Source: an uncultured Thermoanaerobaculia bacterium | GTDB taxonomy: Bacteria > Acidobacteriota > Thermoanaerobaculia > Multivoradales > Multivoraceae | Assembly (NCBI GenBank): GCA_951812325.1 | Contig: OX638294.1 | Coordinates: forward strand, 3,820,859-3,884,858 | Direction of reading: 5' to 3' | Length of the DNA: 64,000 nucleotides | In this document: positions 43,914 through 51,481 of the stretch, in pieces | Layout: every line of letters starts with the position of its first letter | How positions within the stretch are numbered: position 1 is the stretch's first letter | Made by a program: the position numbers and the translations under genes | The notes under the pieces: generated by a model | What the model was told of the DNA's origin: nothing | The model's input: only the letters and a program-made list of their open reading frames with translations | Databases searched by the model: none

Positions 43914-44315
43914 GTGGCGCCGGAGCAGGTCACGCACCGGGGCGGCTGTCACTGCGGCCGCGTGCGTTTCGAGGTCGAGGCAGCGGCCCGGCTCCGGGTC
44001 GCCGAGTGCAACTGCTCGATCTGCCGCCGCAGCGGTTTCCTTCACCTGCTGGTTTCGAGGGAGCGTTTCCGGCTGCTCGGCGGCGAGGGCGACCTGACCG
44101 GCTACCGGTTCGGGACCGGCGCCGCGAATCACCTCTTCTGTTCGGCGTGCGGCGTCAAGTCGTTCTACGTGCCGCGCTCGCACCCGGACGGCTACAGCGT
44201 GAATGCGCGTTGCCTCGACCGGGAGACCGTCGAAGCGGTCGAGGTCTTCCCCTTCGACGGCGCGAACTGGGAGGCGAACGTGTCGGCGCTCCGCGAGCGG
44301 ACGGCGGACGCCTGA
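43914..44315 (+). CDS. GFA/CENP-V-family zinc protein
   Basis: A 133-residue protein of the glutathione-dependent formaldehyde-activating (GFA/Mss4-like) family, with zinc ligands in GGCHCGRVRFEV, CNCSICRRSGF and FCSACGVKSFYVP. The founding member was proposed to join formaldehyde and glutathione; most relatives are uncharacterised. Start GTG 43914, 12 bp after the peptidase stop, so probably co-transcribed. Length is typical. Confidence 0.85.
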   Translation: MAPEQVTHRGGCHCGRVRFEVEAAARLRVAECNCSICRRSGFLHLLVSRERFRLLGGEGDLTGYRFGTGAANHLFCSACGVKSFYVPRSHPDGYSVNARCLDRETVEAVEVFPFDGANWEANVSALRERTADA

Positions 44316-44325
44316 GGACGGACCC

Positions 44326-44667
44326 GTGGCAATCGACTTCAGCGACCGGCGAGATCAGCTCAGGCGTCAGCAGGCCGGCAGCATGCGCTTCGTGCGCGTC
44401 GTGGTGCGCGTGGCGCTCCTGTTCGCGATCGGGGCGCTCGCCGTGCTCCAGGGCTTTTCGCCGACCTCGTGGCTGCTCCTGGGCCTGCTCCTGGTCTGGG
44501 GAGGGTCCCTGCCGTACCTGCTGCGCACCGTCGTGCGTTGGGCTCGGGGGCAGGAACACCTGCGGCACTGGAAGCAGATGACTCTGATCTGGACCGCGGC
44601 GCTGATCCTGATCGGCGGTTTCGCCGTGCTGGCGCGGTACGTCCTGCTCCCGCCGCCGGCAGCCTGA
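44326..44667 (+). CDS. Small two-helix membrane protein
   Basis: A 113-residue protein from GTG 44326, 10 bp after the GFA gene stop. Helices VVVRVALLFAIGALAVLQGF and SWLLLGLLLVWGGSLPYLL form a hairpin, and a third hydrophobic stretch (LIWTAALILIGGFAVLARYVLL) follows a basic loop. No family was recognised. It is probably an inner-membrane protein and the last gene of the peptidase-GFA unit. Confidence 0.6.
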   Translation: MAIDFSDRRDQLRRQQAGSMRFVRVVVRVALLFAIGALAVLQGFSPTSWLLLGLLLVWGGSLPYLLRTVVRWARGQEHLRHWKQMTLIWTAALILIGGFAVLARYVLLPPPAA

Positions 44668-44876
44668 CGCTCTCGCACGACGGCGGCGCCGGAGGCCCGG
44701 TTGCCCTCGCTGGTCGGGCGCCTGACCGCGCTCCGCGCGGCTCGGACTCCTGCCGCGGACTGCCGGGTGCACGGATCGTCCGGTCCGCTCTGGTCCCGGG
44801 CTGGCACTACTGGTTATTGGTGTTGGCGCCGGGATCCTCGGTCGTGCTGCCGTCGCTCCGGCAGCGCTCAGACACC

Positions 44877-44996
44877 CGTCCGGCAAGACCCGAAGATGGG
44901 GCATATCGGGCCGCCCTCGATTCGGGGAACGAGGGCGACCGGGGAGCAACGCATGTGGCGCGAGCCCGCGCCACATGCGATCCGCTCCACTCCGGG
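44877..44996. repeat. Dispersed intergenic repeat, copy B
   Basis: The second copy of the roughly 120-bp element at 5722-5840, about 39 kb away. GCATATCGGGCCGCCC, GGGAAC...GGGCGACCG, GGAGCAACGC and the TGTGGCGCG-hairpin are shared. It lies in the 538-bp gap 44668-45205, which otherwise holds no supported gene. Confidence 0.75.
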
Positions 44997-45205
44997 CCCA
45001 AAGGTCTTCACGCAACTCGGACAGGTACCTCCGTCATGTTGCGTCCAGCCGCTTCCTGTGTCATAGTACGCCCATTTGATGGATATCCGCACAGAACTTC
45101 CACTCGGAACCACGTTATCGGGTGATTTGCCCACAGGAAGCAAACCCATTGCAGCCAGTCCGGCGCACCTGCACGTCCCTCCGTCAACTTGGCACGGTCG
45201 CAGCC

Positions 45206-45914
45206 ATGCTCCTGGCAACGGTCCTGGCGGCCGCGCACCCGGCGGCGGCCGGTTCATGCGCACGGGAAGAGGCTGCGCGTACCCGAACGAGAGCATGCGC
45301 TGGTTCGAGTTCAAGCGCGGCGAGAGCGTGAGCTTCGGAACTCAGCAGGGCGGGCAACCCGGCCTGAGCGAAGCGTCCACCCTGCAGGCCGTGAGCGCGG
45401 CGATGCGTACGCGGACAGCGACCCGCAGAGCCGGGTGGATCTTCGGCCCGACCGGCTTACGGCGGCGCCCGAGGTCGGCGTCTACCGCGGCCGGAACCTC
45501 TTCATGTTCGATGAACCCTTCAACGAGATGGGAGAACTGGAACCGGACGGCGGCACGATCGCGTGGGCCACCACCTGGATGGCGCGCAACAGTCCGCCGG
45601 TTCCGCGCCCTTCGCCGTACGCGCACTACGCCGACGTGCGGATGGCCCAGTCCGACATCCACACCCGGCGGGGGCTCGGCGACCACCTTCGGCGGCGGTA
45701 GGGCAGCGAAGCGAGCAGACGCGTCTACATGGAAGAGCTGCTCGGCCACGAGCTGGGACATTCGCTGGGCATCGCCCATCCTTGCGATGCCGACGCGACG
45801 CACGAAGCGAAGAGGCGGTTCAGGAAGCCGCCTGAGTTCCCAGGCGCCGATTGTTCGCGAGACCGGGACAACTTCAACGTGTTCCATCATGATAATCACA
45901 TTCAATCACCATGA
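45206..45914 (+). pseudogene. Decayed matrixin-like zinc metalloprotease
   Basis: Pieces of a secreted metalloprotease occur in different frames: a signal peptide (MLLATVLAAAHPAAAGS), then GCAYPNESMRWFEFKRGES in a second frame, then VYRGRNLFMFDEPFNEMGELEPDG and TIAWATTWMARNS in a third. The zinc-binding consensus LLGHELGHSLGIAHPCD (HExxHxxGxxH) follows in the same frame as the third piece but after an in-frame stop (TAG 45699-45701). At least two frameshifts plus a stop make it non-functional. It lies directly upstream of the FGE-fold gene array. Confidence 0.75.
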
Positions 45915-45925
45915 TTACCATGGTG
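45907..45925. promoter_or_regulatory. CACCATG inverted repeat upstream of FGE-fold gene 1
   Basis: CACCATG-ATTAC-CATGGTG, a perfect 7-bp inverted repeat with a 5-bp spacer, 18 bp before ATG 45944. The same motif with ATTGC spacer lies before gene 3 (49464-49482). An operator or a leader hairpin near the ribosome site is possible; the flanks are conserved too, so duplication of the whole upstream region explains the shared sequence. Confidence 0.5.
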
Positions 45926-45943
45926 TGGAAAGGATAGGCGTTT

Positions 45944-47218
45944 ATGCTCAAGTTCTTTGTCGGCGCAACGATCGCTTTCGCGATGTTCACCAGTCCAGTC
46001 GCTGCACAGTCGCGTCAGGAGGAGGTGGCGGATTCGGCTGCTTTGGGGGCCGACGAAGGATCGCCATTGGCGAGCGTTCGCGATGCTCTGCGTTCAGGCG
46101 GCAGTGGTCCGGAGTTGGTCGTGATTCCGGCTGGCAGCTCTTCTACGGACGGCCCTTGTACGCCGACGTCCGACGTGCTTCAGTTCGACGGCGGCTACAG
46201 GGTTCGCATGTGCTACATCACCGTCGAAGGCCAGACGGGGCAGGCGCGGGCAGGTGTATGGGCTTCCAGTCAATCCGGGATTCTCTGGTTTTTCAGTCGG
46301 GAGAACGCGGAAGTTCTGGTCAAGGTGCTGGACGGTTGCGAGTACAACGGGCACCGATGGGTCTTCGTGGCGCCGGTGACGGACCTCGGCTTCGAACTTC
46401 GGGTCACCGGGCCGGACGGCGACACCTGGACTCATACAAACGAGGCGGGCACGACAGCTCCAACCAGGAGCGATACGAGCGCCTTCAGATGTAGTGGCGC
46501 CGTCGGCGGTGGTCCGGAGTCGGCCGTGATTCCGGCAGGCAGTTTTCAGATGGGCTGTGTGTCGGGAGTGGAGGAGTGCAGGGACAATGAGTTTCCGGTG
46601 CATACGGTGACGATTCCGGCTCCTTTGGCTGTTGGGAAGTACGAGGTGACGTTTTCGGAGTGGGATGCATGCGTGGAGTCTGGCGGTTGCCGTCATGTTC
46701 CGGATGATGAGGGTTGGGGTCGCGGCAATCGTCCTGTGATGCGGGTGAGTTGGGAGGACACGCAGGAGTACGTTGCGTGGCTTTCGGCGGAGACGGGTTT
46801 CGAGTATCGGCTGTTGAGCGAGTCGGAGTGGGAGTACGCTGCTCGGGCAGGCACGCGCACGGCGTACAGTTGGGGCAATGAGATTGGTGATAACCGTGCG
46901 AACTGCGCTGGTTGCGGTAGCCGTTGGGACTTTGAAAGGACGGCGCCTGTGGGTTCGTTTGCTGCAAACGCGTTTGGTTTGCACGACATGCATGGCAACG
47001 TATATGAGTGGGTTGAGGACTGCTGGAACGGGAGCTACGTTGGGGCGCCGTCCGACGGCAGTGCGTGGGAACGTGGGGACTGTTCCAGTCGCGTCTTTCG
47101 GGGCAGTTCCTGGATCAGCCTACCGAGGTACCTCCGCTCCGCGTTCCGCGACTGGGACTGGGCCGGTCTCCGGATCAGCTTCCTCGGCTTCCGCGTTGCC
47201 CGGACGCTCACCCCGTGA
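45944..47218 (+). CDS. Secreted beta-domain plus FGE-fold (SUMF1) protein 1, putative DGR target
   Basis: A 424-residue secreted protein. Signal MLKFFVGATIAFAMFTSPVAAQ; linker; a 115-residue beta-domain (GPCTPTSDVLQFDGG, SGILWFFSRENAEVLVKVLDG, NGHRWVFVAPVTDLGFELRV); then a formylglycine-generating-enzyme/C-type-lectin domain (IPAGSFQMGC, VGKYEVTFSEWDACVESGGC, RLLSESEWEYAARAGT, LHDMHGNVYEWVEDC). The C-terminal RGSSWISLPRYLRSAFRDWD...LGFRVAR is the variable segment. The catalytic Cys pair of true FGEs near this position is absent, so it is probably a ligand-binding protein. It looks like gene 3 with its first FGE domain deleted after VVIPAGS. Confidence 0.85.
   Translation: MLKFFVGATIAFAMFTSPVAAQSRQEEVADSAALGADEGSPLASVRDALRSGGSGPELVVIPAGSSSTDGPCTPTSDVLQFDGGYRVRMCYITVEGQTGQARAGVWASSQSGILWFFSRENAEVLVKVLDGCEYNGHRWVFVAPVTDLGFELRVTGPDGDTWTHTNEAGTTAPTRSDTSAFRCSGAVGGGPESAVIPAGSFQMGCVSGVEECRDNEFPVHTVTIPAPLAVGKYEVTFSEWDACVESGGCRHVPDDEGWGRGNRPVMRVSWEDTQEYVAWLSAETGFEYRLLSESEWEYAARAGTRTAYSWGNEIGDNRANCAGCGSRWDFERTAPVGSFAANAFGLHDMHGNVYEWVEDCWNGSYVGAPSDGSAWERGDCSSRVFRGSSWISLPRYLRSAFRDWDWAGLRISFLGFRVARTLTP
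47099..47212 (+). other. Putative DGR variable region VR-A
   Basis: Framework codons (GGC-AGT-TCC-TGG, CTCCGCTCCGCG, GGCTTCCGCGTTGCC) match the other copies, while the codons between 47114 and 47182 differ. Most compared sites read xxC: ATC, AGC, TAC, TTC, GAC, GAC, CTC, ATC, AGC, TTC. These are what mutating both adenines of AAC would give. Confidence 0.7.
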
Positions 47219-47725
47219 GTCTTTACCTCTTTACCTCCTCCGGGGGGGGGTTCCAAGGGGGCTGGCCCCCTTGGTCCGGCGCCCGGGTTGCCGTCGCTTC
47301 GGCTGTGGCGAAGACGGCATGGCATGCACCACACCGACTGTGGGCATGGTGGTTTCGAGCGAGCGGACCTTCGGGGTGGCCGTTCGCCCGGGGAGCACGA
47401 AGACAACGCAGCGTTCGAGCGGCCTGTGTCCCCTCCTGACCGCGAGCTCATCAGGCAGCACTTTCCACACTGCGTCGAGTCGCCATGACCTGATAGCTCG
47501 GCGCCGGATTGAGGCAGCGACCTCCACATCAATGACGACCATGCCGGAACTGAGGCCAATGTCCATCCACTGATTGGCTATTCGGTTTTGCACTTCGAAA
47601 CTCATGATCGACTTTGAAATAGTGTCTGCGTCGGACAGCTCTGAAAACCGGCAGGCACCGCTTTGCAGGCATCTTGTCAGGATTTACAATTTGATTCGAA
47701 AACCATCACCAAAAGGAGAGGACCT
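47219..47725. other. Gap between FGE-fold genes 1 and 2
   Basis: 507 bp. The left part is the conserved downstream sequence that follows each FGE-fold gene (stem-loop, then GGCTGTGGCGA and ATGGCATGCACCA). The right part, from about 47480, is AT-richer and includes the gene 2 promoter region. A 124-codon minus-strand frame (47231-47605) crosses the stem-loop and is not convincing. I found no template repeat or reverse transcriptase here. Confidence 0.6.
47253..47274. other. Stem-loop downstream of VR-A
   Basis: CCAAGGGGG-CTGG-CCCCCTTGG: perfect 9-bp stem, 4-base loop, 34 bp after the stop codon of gene 1. Equivalents follow genes 2 and 3. DGR target genes commonly carry a short-stem, 4-base-loop hairpin or cruciform just 3' of the variable region that is needed for homing. 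The loop differs from the phage example. It could also serve as a transcription terminator, but no T-run follows. Confidence 0.75.
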
Positions 47726-49318
47726 ATGACTTCGGCGTCCATGATTTACATACGGTTAGTCGCCTTTGGCGTTGCTGCGTTGCTGTCGACGTCAGCTGCG
47801 AGCGCTGCCCTGCTCAATTTCCAGCGCCTGACAAAGGATCGCTTCGTTGTGCGTCAAGCGACAGTGTTCGGGGGAACGAAGAAGGCAAGCAGGATTGCCC
47901 ACAAGAAGGCTGCGTCACTTTGCGTGGCCGCGGGATTCTCCTTTTTAAAGGTCCTCGATTCAAAAGAGGTTGAGTCAGAGGTGGGGGGATGGAAAATGAT
48001 CAACGATATTCCAGTGGCTATCCGCACGAGTGCATCCAGTACGCTCTTGGTGCGATTCAAGCATAGGAACGAGGAAGAGGGGGAAGAAGAACACGAGGAG
48101 GGTTTTGACTGCAAAGAAGACTCCGTGCCGCGCTTTGTTGCGACGGCGAGAAAACGTCTCGAGAGACCGGACGCGTTGCAGTCGCCGGCGGAAACGACGG
48201 CTGTTACGCTGCGTTTTGAGCGGCTGGCGGAGGATCAGTTTGTTGTAGAGCAAGTGAAGAAAGTGGGAGGACGATCCAAGGCAATCAAACGTTTGTTTTC
48301 AAAGGCGTCGTCGCTTTGTATAGCAACTGGACTTTCCTGGCTCGAGGTGCTCGATTTCGACGCGGCGGGCGCAAGGCTGGAGGTGCATTTCAAGCACGAG
48401 AACGAAGGAGAGGTTGAGGATCTGCTAGCCTGCAAGGAGATGTCCGAGCCGCGTTATGTTGAAGTGGCCAAGGAAAAGCTCGATGAGCTGAGCGTGAAGC
48501 CGTCAGTCGCTCCACGGTCGCGTCAGGAAAAGGTGGCGGATTCGGTGGCCTCGGACGCCGACGAAGGATCGGCTTTGCCGAGCGTTCGTGATGCTCTGCA
48601 TTCGGGCGGCAGGGGTCCGGAGTTGGTCGTGATTCCGGCTGGCAGTTTTCAGGCGGGCTGTGTTTCGGGCGTGGCATGTGATCCGACGGAGCTGCCGGTG
48701 CATTCGGTGACGATTCCGGCGCCTCTTGCTGTGGGGAAGTACGAGGTGACGTTTTCGGAGTGGGATGCATGCGTGGAGTCTGGCGGTTGCCGGCATGTTC
48801 CGGATGATGAGGGTTGGGGTCGCGGCAATCGTCCGGTGGTCAACGTGAGTTGGGAGGACACGCAGGAGTACGTTGCCTGGCTTTCGGCAGAGACCGGGTT
48901 CGAGTATCGGCTGTTGAGCGAGTCGGAGTGGGAGTACGGAGCTCGGGCGGGCACGGGTACGGCGTACAGTTGGGGCGATGAGATTGGTGATGACCGTGCG
49001 AACTGCCGTGGTTGCGGTAGCCGTTGGGACGACGTCAAGACGGCGCCTGTCGGTTCGTTTGGTGCGAACGGGTTCGGCTTGCACGACATGCATGGCAACG
49101 TGGAGGAGTGGGTTGAGGACTGCTGGAACGACATCTACGTTGACGCGCCGTCCGACGGCAGCGCCTGGCGGCGCGGTGACTGTTCCGTTCGGGTCCTTCG
49201 GGGGGGTTCCTGGTTCAACGATCCGAGGAACCTTCGCTCCGCGAACCGCTTCTGGCTCAGTCCCGGGGACCGGGACAGCAACCTCGGGTTTCGCGTTGCC
49301 CGGACGCTCACCCCGTGA
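47726..49318 (+). CDS. Secreted duplicated-domain plus FGE-fold protein 2, putative DGR target
   Basis: A 530-residue protein with signal peptide (IYIRLVAFGVAALLSTSAASA). The N-terminal half contains two copies of a roughly 110-residue domain not recognised from known families: LLNFQRLTKDRFVVRQATVFGG...AASLCVAAGFSFLKVLD, and VTLRFERLAEDQFVVEQVKKVGG...SSLCIATGLSWLEVLD. Each ends with a CKE segment. After a linker similar to those of genes 1 and 3 comes the FGE-fold domain (IPAGSFQAGC; RLLSESEWEYGARAGT; LHDMHGNVEEWVEDC) ending RGGSWFNDPRNLRSANRFW...LGFRVAR. AAGGAGAGG precedes ATG 47726. GC content of the N-terminal half is lower than the surroundings, suggesting a separate origin. Confidence 0.85.
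   Translation: MTSASMIYIRLVAFGVAALLSTSAASAALLNFQRLTKDRFVVRQATVFGGTKKASRIAHKKAASLCVAAGFSFLKVLDSKEVESEVGGWKMINDIPVAIRTSASSTLLVRFKHRNEEEGEEEHEEGFDCKEDSVPRFVATARKRLERPDALQSPAETTAVTLRFERLAEDQFVVEQVKKVGGRSKAIKRLFSKASSLCIATGLSWLEVLDFDAAGARLEVHFKHENEGEVEDLLACKEMSEPRYVEVAKEKLDELSVKPSVAPRSRQEKVADSVASDADEGSALPSVRDALHSGGRGPELVVIPAGSFQAGCVSGVACDPTELPVHSVTIPAPLAVGKYEVTFSEWDACVESGGCRHVPDDEGWGRGNRPVVNVSWEDTQEYVAWLSAETGFEYRLLSESEWEYGARAGTGTAYSWGDEIGDDRANCRGCGSRWDDVKTAPVGSFGANGFGLHDMHGNVEEWVEDCWNDIYVDAPSDGSAWRRGDCSVRVLRGGSWFNDPRNLRSANRFWLSPGDRDSNLGFRVARTLTP
49199..49312 (+). other. Putative DGR variable region VR-B
   Basis: Variable codons span 49214-49282. It keeps the most AAC codons (NDPRNLRSANR, DSNLGFR) and so is probably closest to the adenine-rich template. 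Substituted sites are TTC, GAT, TTC, CTC, GAC, GAC, AGC. Confidence 0.7.
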
Positions 49319-49349
49319 GGCTTTACGTCGCGACTTCTTCTTGAAAGTT

Positions 49350-49369
49350 CCAAGAGGCTGGCCCCTTGG
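49350..49369. other. Stem-loop downstream of VR-B
   Basis: CCAAGAGG-CTGG-CCCCTTGG: the same CTGG loop with an 8-bp stem containing one A-C mismatch, 31 bp after the gene 2 stop. Equivalent to the perfect hairpin after gene 1. Confidence 0.7.
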
Positions 49370-49463
49370 TTAAGCGCGCCGGGTTGCAGTCGCTTTCGGC
49401 TGTGGCGAGAATGGGATGGCATGCACCATTACCCACTGTTCAATCCTATTGATCGCATTCAAT

Positions 49464-49482
49464 CACCATGATTGCCATGGTG
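49464..49482. promoter_or_regulatory. CACCATG inverted repeat upstream of FGE-fold gene 3
   Basis: CACCATG-ATTGC-CATGGTG, 18 bp before ATG 49501, with GAAGGAGAAA as ribosome site in between. Near-identical to the element before gene 1. Confidence 0.5.
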
Positions 49483-49500
49483 TGGGAAGGAGAAACGTCC

Positions 49501-51450
49501 ATGTTCAAGTTGTTTGTCGGCGCAACGATCGCCCTTGTGCTTTTTGCCGTTCCAGTCGCTGCACAGTCGGGTCAGCAGGAGGTGGCAGATTCGGCTGCCT
49601 TGCGGGCCGACGAAGGATCGCCCTTGGCGAGCGTTCGTGATGCTCTGCGTTCAGGCGGCGATGGTCCGGAGTTGGTGGTGATTCCTGCTGGCAGTTTTCG
49701 AATGGGCTGTGTGGCGAACTTCAGTTGTGACGACGACGAGTTTCCGGTGCACTGGGTGACCATTTCGGCCGCCTTTGCGGTTGGGAAGTACGAAGTGACG
49801 TTCTCGGAGTGGGATGCATGCGTGGAGTCTGGCGGTTGCCGTCATGTTCCGCGTGATTGGGGTTGGGGTCGCGGCAATCGTCCGGTGATCCTCGTGAGTT
49901 GGGAGCACGCGCAGGAGTACGTTGCCTGGCTCTCGGCGGAGACCGGGTTCGAGTATCGTCTGTTGAGCGAGTCGGAGTGGGAGTACGCGGCTCGGGCGGG
50001 CACGCGCACGGAGTACAGTTGGGGCCGTGAGATTGGTGATAACCGTGCGAACTGCAATGATTGCGGTAGCCCTTGGGACAGCGACAGGACGGCGCCTGTG
50101 GGTTCGTTCGCTGAGAATTCCTTCGGCTTGCACGACATGCATGGCAACGTAGCGGAATGGGTTGAGGACTGCTGGAACGAAAGCTACGTCGGCGCTCCGT
50201 CCGACGGCAGCGCCTGGCGGCAAGGTGACTGTTCCCGTCGCGTAAGTCGGGGCGGTTCCTGGGAGGACTATGACTGGTTCCTCCGCTCCGCGAGCCGCGT
50301 CGGGCCCGGGGCCGGACGCCGGGACAACGATTACGGCTTTCGCGTTGCCCGGAGCGTTGCCCGGACGCTGACGCCGGACGGACCTTGTACGCCAACGTCT
50401 GACGTGCTTCAGTTCCACGGCGGTTACAGTGTTCGCATGTGCTACATCACCGGCGAAGGCGAGACGGGACAGGCACAGGCAGGTGTATGGGCTTCCAGTC
50501 AATCCGGGATTCTCTGGTTCTTCAACCGGGAGAACGCCGAAGTTCTGGTCAAGGTGCTGGACGGTTGCGAGTACAACGGACACCGATGGGTCTTCGTGGC
50601 GCCGGTGACGGACCTCGGCTTCGAGCTTCGGATCACCGGGCCAGACGGCGACACATGGACCCATACAAATCAGGCGGGCACAACAGCGTCAACCAGAAGC
50701 GATACGAGCGCCTTCAGATGTAGTAGCGCCGTCGGCAGTGGTCCGGAGTTGGTTGTGATTCCGGCTGGCAGCTTTTTGATGGGATGTGTGTCGGACGTGA
50801 GGTGTAGGGAAGACGAGTTTCCGGTGCATCGGGTGACGATTCCGGCGCCGTTTGCTGTTGGGAAGTACGAGGTGACGTTTTCGGAGTGGGATGCTTGCGT
50901 GGAGTCTGGCGGTTGCCGGCATGTTCCGGATGATGAGGGTTGGGGTCGAGGCAATCGTCCGGTGGTCAATGTGGATTGGGAGGACGCGCAGGAGTACGTT
51001 TTCTGGCTTTCTGCGGAAACCGGTTTCGAGTATCGGCTGTTGAGCGAGTCGGAGTGGGAGTACGCCGCTCGGGCGGGCACGCGCACGGCGTACAGTTGGG
51101 GCGATGAGATCGGCCGCAACCGTGCGAACTGTTTTAATTGCGGTAGCCGTTGGGACGACGACAGGACGGCGCCTGTGGGTTCGTTTGGTGCGAACCCGTT
51201 CGGTTTGCACGACATGCATGGCAACGTAGACGAGTGGGTTGAGGACTGCTCGAACGACAGCTACGATGGCGCGCCGTCCGACGGCAGCGTTTGGCAGCGC
51301 GATGGCTGTCTTTCTCGCGTCGTTCGGGGCGGTTCCTGGAACGCTTTTCGAGGGTGGCTGCGCTCCGCGAGCCGCTCTCGGGCTTGGAACTGGCCCGGAC
51401 ACCGGGGCGGCTTCCTCGGCTTCCGCGTTGCCCGGGCGCTTACCCCGTGA
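49501..51450 (+). CDS. Secreted FGE - beta-domain - FGE protein 3, putative DGR target
   Basis: A 649-residue protein. Signal MFKLFVGATIALVLFAVPVAAQ; FGE-fold domain C1 (IPAGSFRMGC to RSVARTLTP, about residues 65-300); the beta-domain (GPCTPTSDVLQFHGG, NAEVLVKVLDG, HRWVFVAPVTDLGFELRI); and FGE-fold domain C2 (IPAGSFLMGC to the C-terminus RVVRGGSWNAFRGWLRSASR...LGFRVARALTP). Two C-type-lectin-like heads on one chain is unusual. Only C2 is followed by the stop and stem-loop. C1 ends with a duplicated GTTGCCCGG and runs into the beta-domain, so it may be a frozen former variable region. AAGGAGAAA precedes ATG 49501. Confidence 0.85.
   Translation: MFKLFVGATIALVLFAVPVAAQSGQQEVADSAALRADEGSPLASVRDALRSGGDGPELVVIPAGSFRMGCVANFSCDDDEFPVHWVTISAAFAVGKYEVTFSEWDACVESGGCRHVPRDWGWGRGNRPVILVSWEHAQEYVAWLSAETGFEYRLLSESEWEYAARAGTRTEYSWGREIGDNRANCNDCGSPWDSDRTAPVGSFAENSFGLHDMHGNVAEWVEDCWNESYVGAPSDGSAWRQGDCSRRVSRGGSWEDYDWFLRSASRVGPGAGRRDNDYGFRVARSVARTLTPDGPCTPTSDVLQFHGGYSVRMCYITGEGETGQAQAGVWASSQSGILWFFNRENAEVLVKVLDGCEYNGHRWVFVAPVTDLGFELRITGPDGDTWTHTNQAGTTASTRSDTSAFRCSSAVGSGPELVVIPAGSFLMGCVSDVRCREDEFPVHRVTIPAPFAVGKYEVTFSEWDACVESGGCRHVPDDEGWGRGNRPVVNVDWEDAQEYVFWLSAETGFEYRLLSESEWEYAARAGTRTAYSWGDEIGRNRANCFNCGSRWDDDRTAPVGSFGANPFGLHDMHGNVDEWVEDCSNDSYDGAPSDGSVWQRDGCLSRVVRGGSWNAFRGWLRSASRSRAWNWPGHRGGFLGFRVARALTP
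50248..50370 (+). other. VR-like segment C1 (internal, probably frozen)
   Basis: RGGSWEDYDWFLRSASR...YGFRVAR, variable codons 50263-50334. It keeps the framework but has departures from the xxC pattern (GAG, TGG, GGG) and a framework Leu changed to Tyr. No stop or stem-loop follows, so homing to this copy seems unlikely. Confidence 0.55.
51325..51441 (+). other. Putative DGR variable region VR-C2
   Basis: Variable codons 51340-51414. Sites include AAC, AGC, AAC, CAC, GGC, GGC and TTC at positions where the other copies have other AAC-derived codons. The segment is two codons longer than VR-A and VR-B in the middle. Confidence 0.65.
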
Positions 51451-51481
51451 ATCTTCACGTTTTTGCCTTTCTTGGGAGATT

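Noticed and set aside
47231-47605. Minus-strand 124-codon frame downstream of FGE-fold gene 1, considered as a possible DGR accessory protein
   Set aside because: It has no resemblance to Avd or other accessory proteins, and its 3' half crosses the conserved stem-loop region. Insufficient support.
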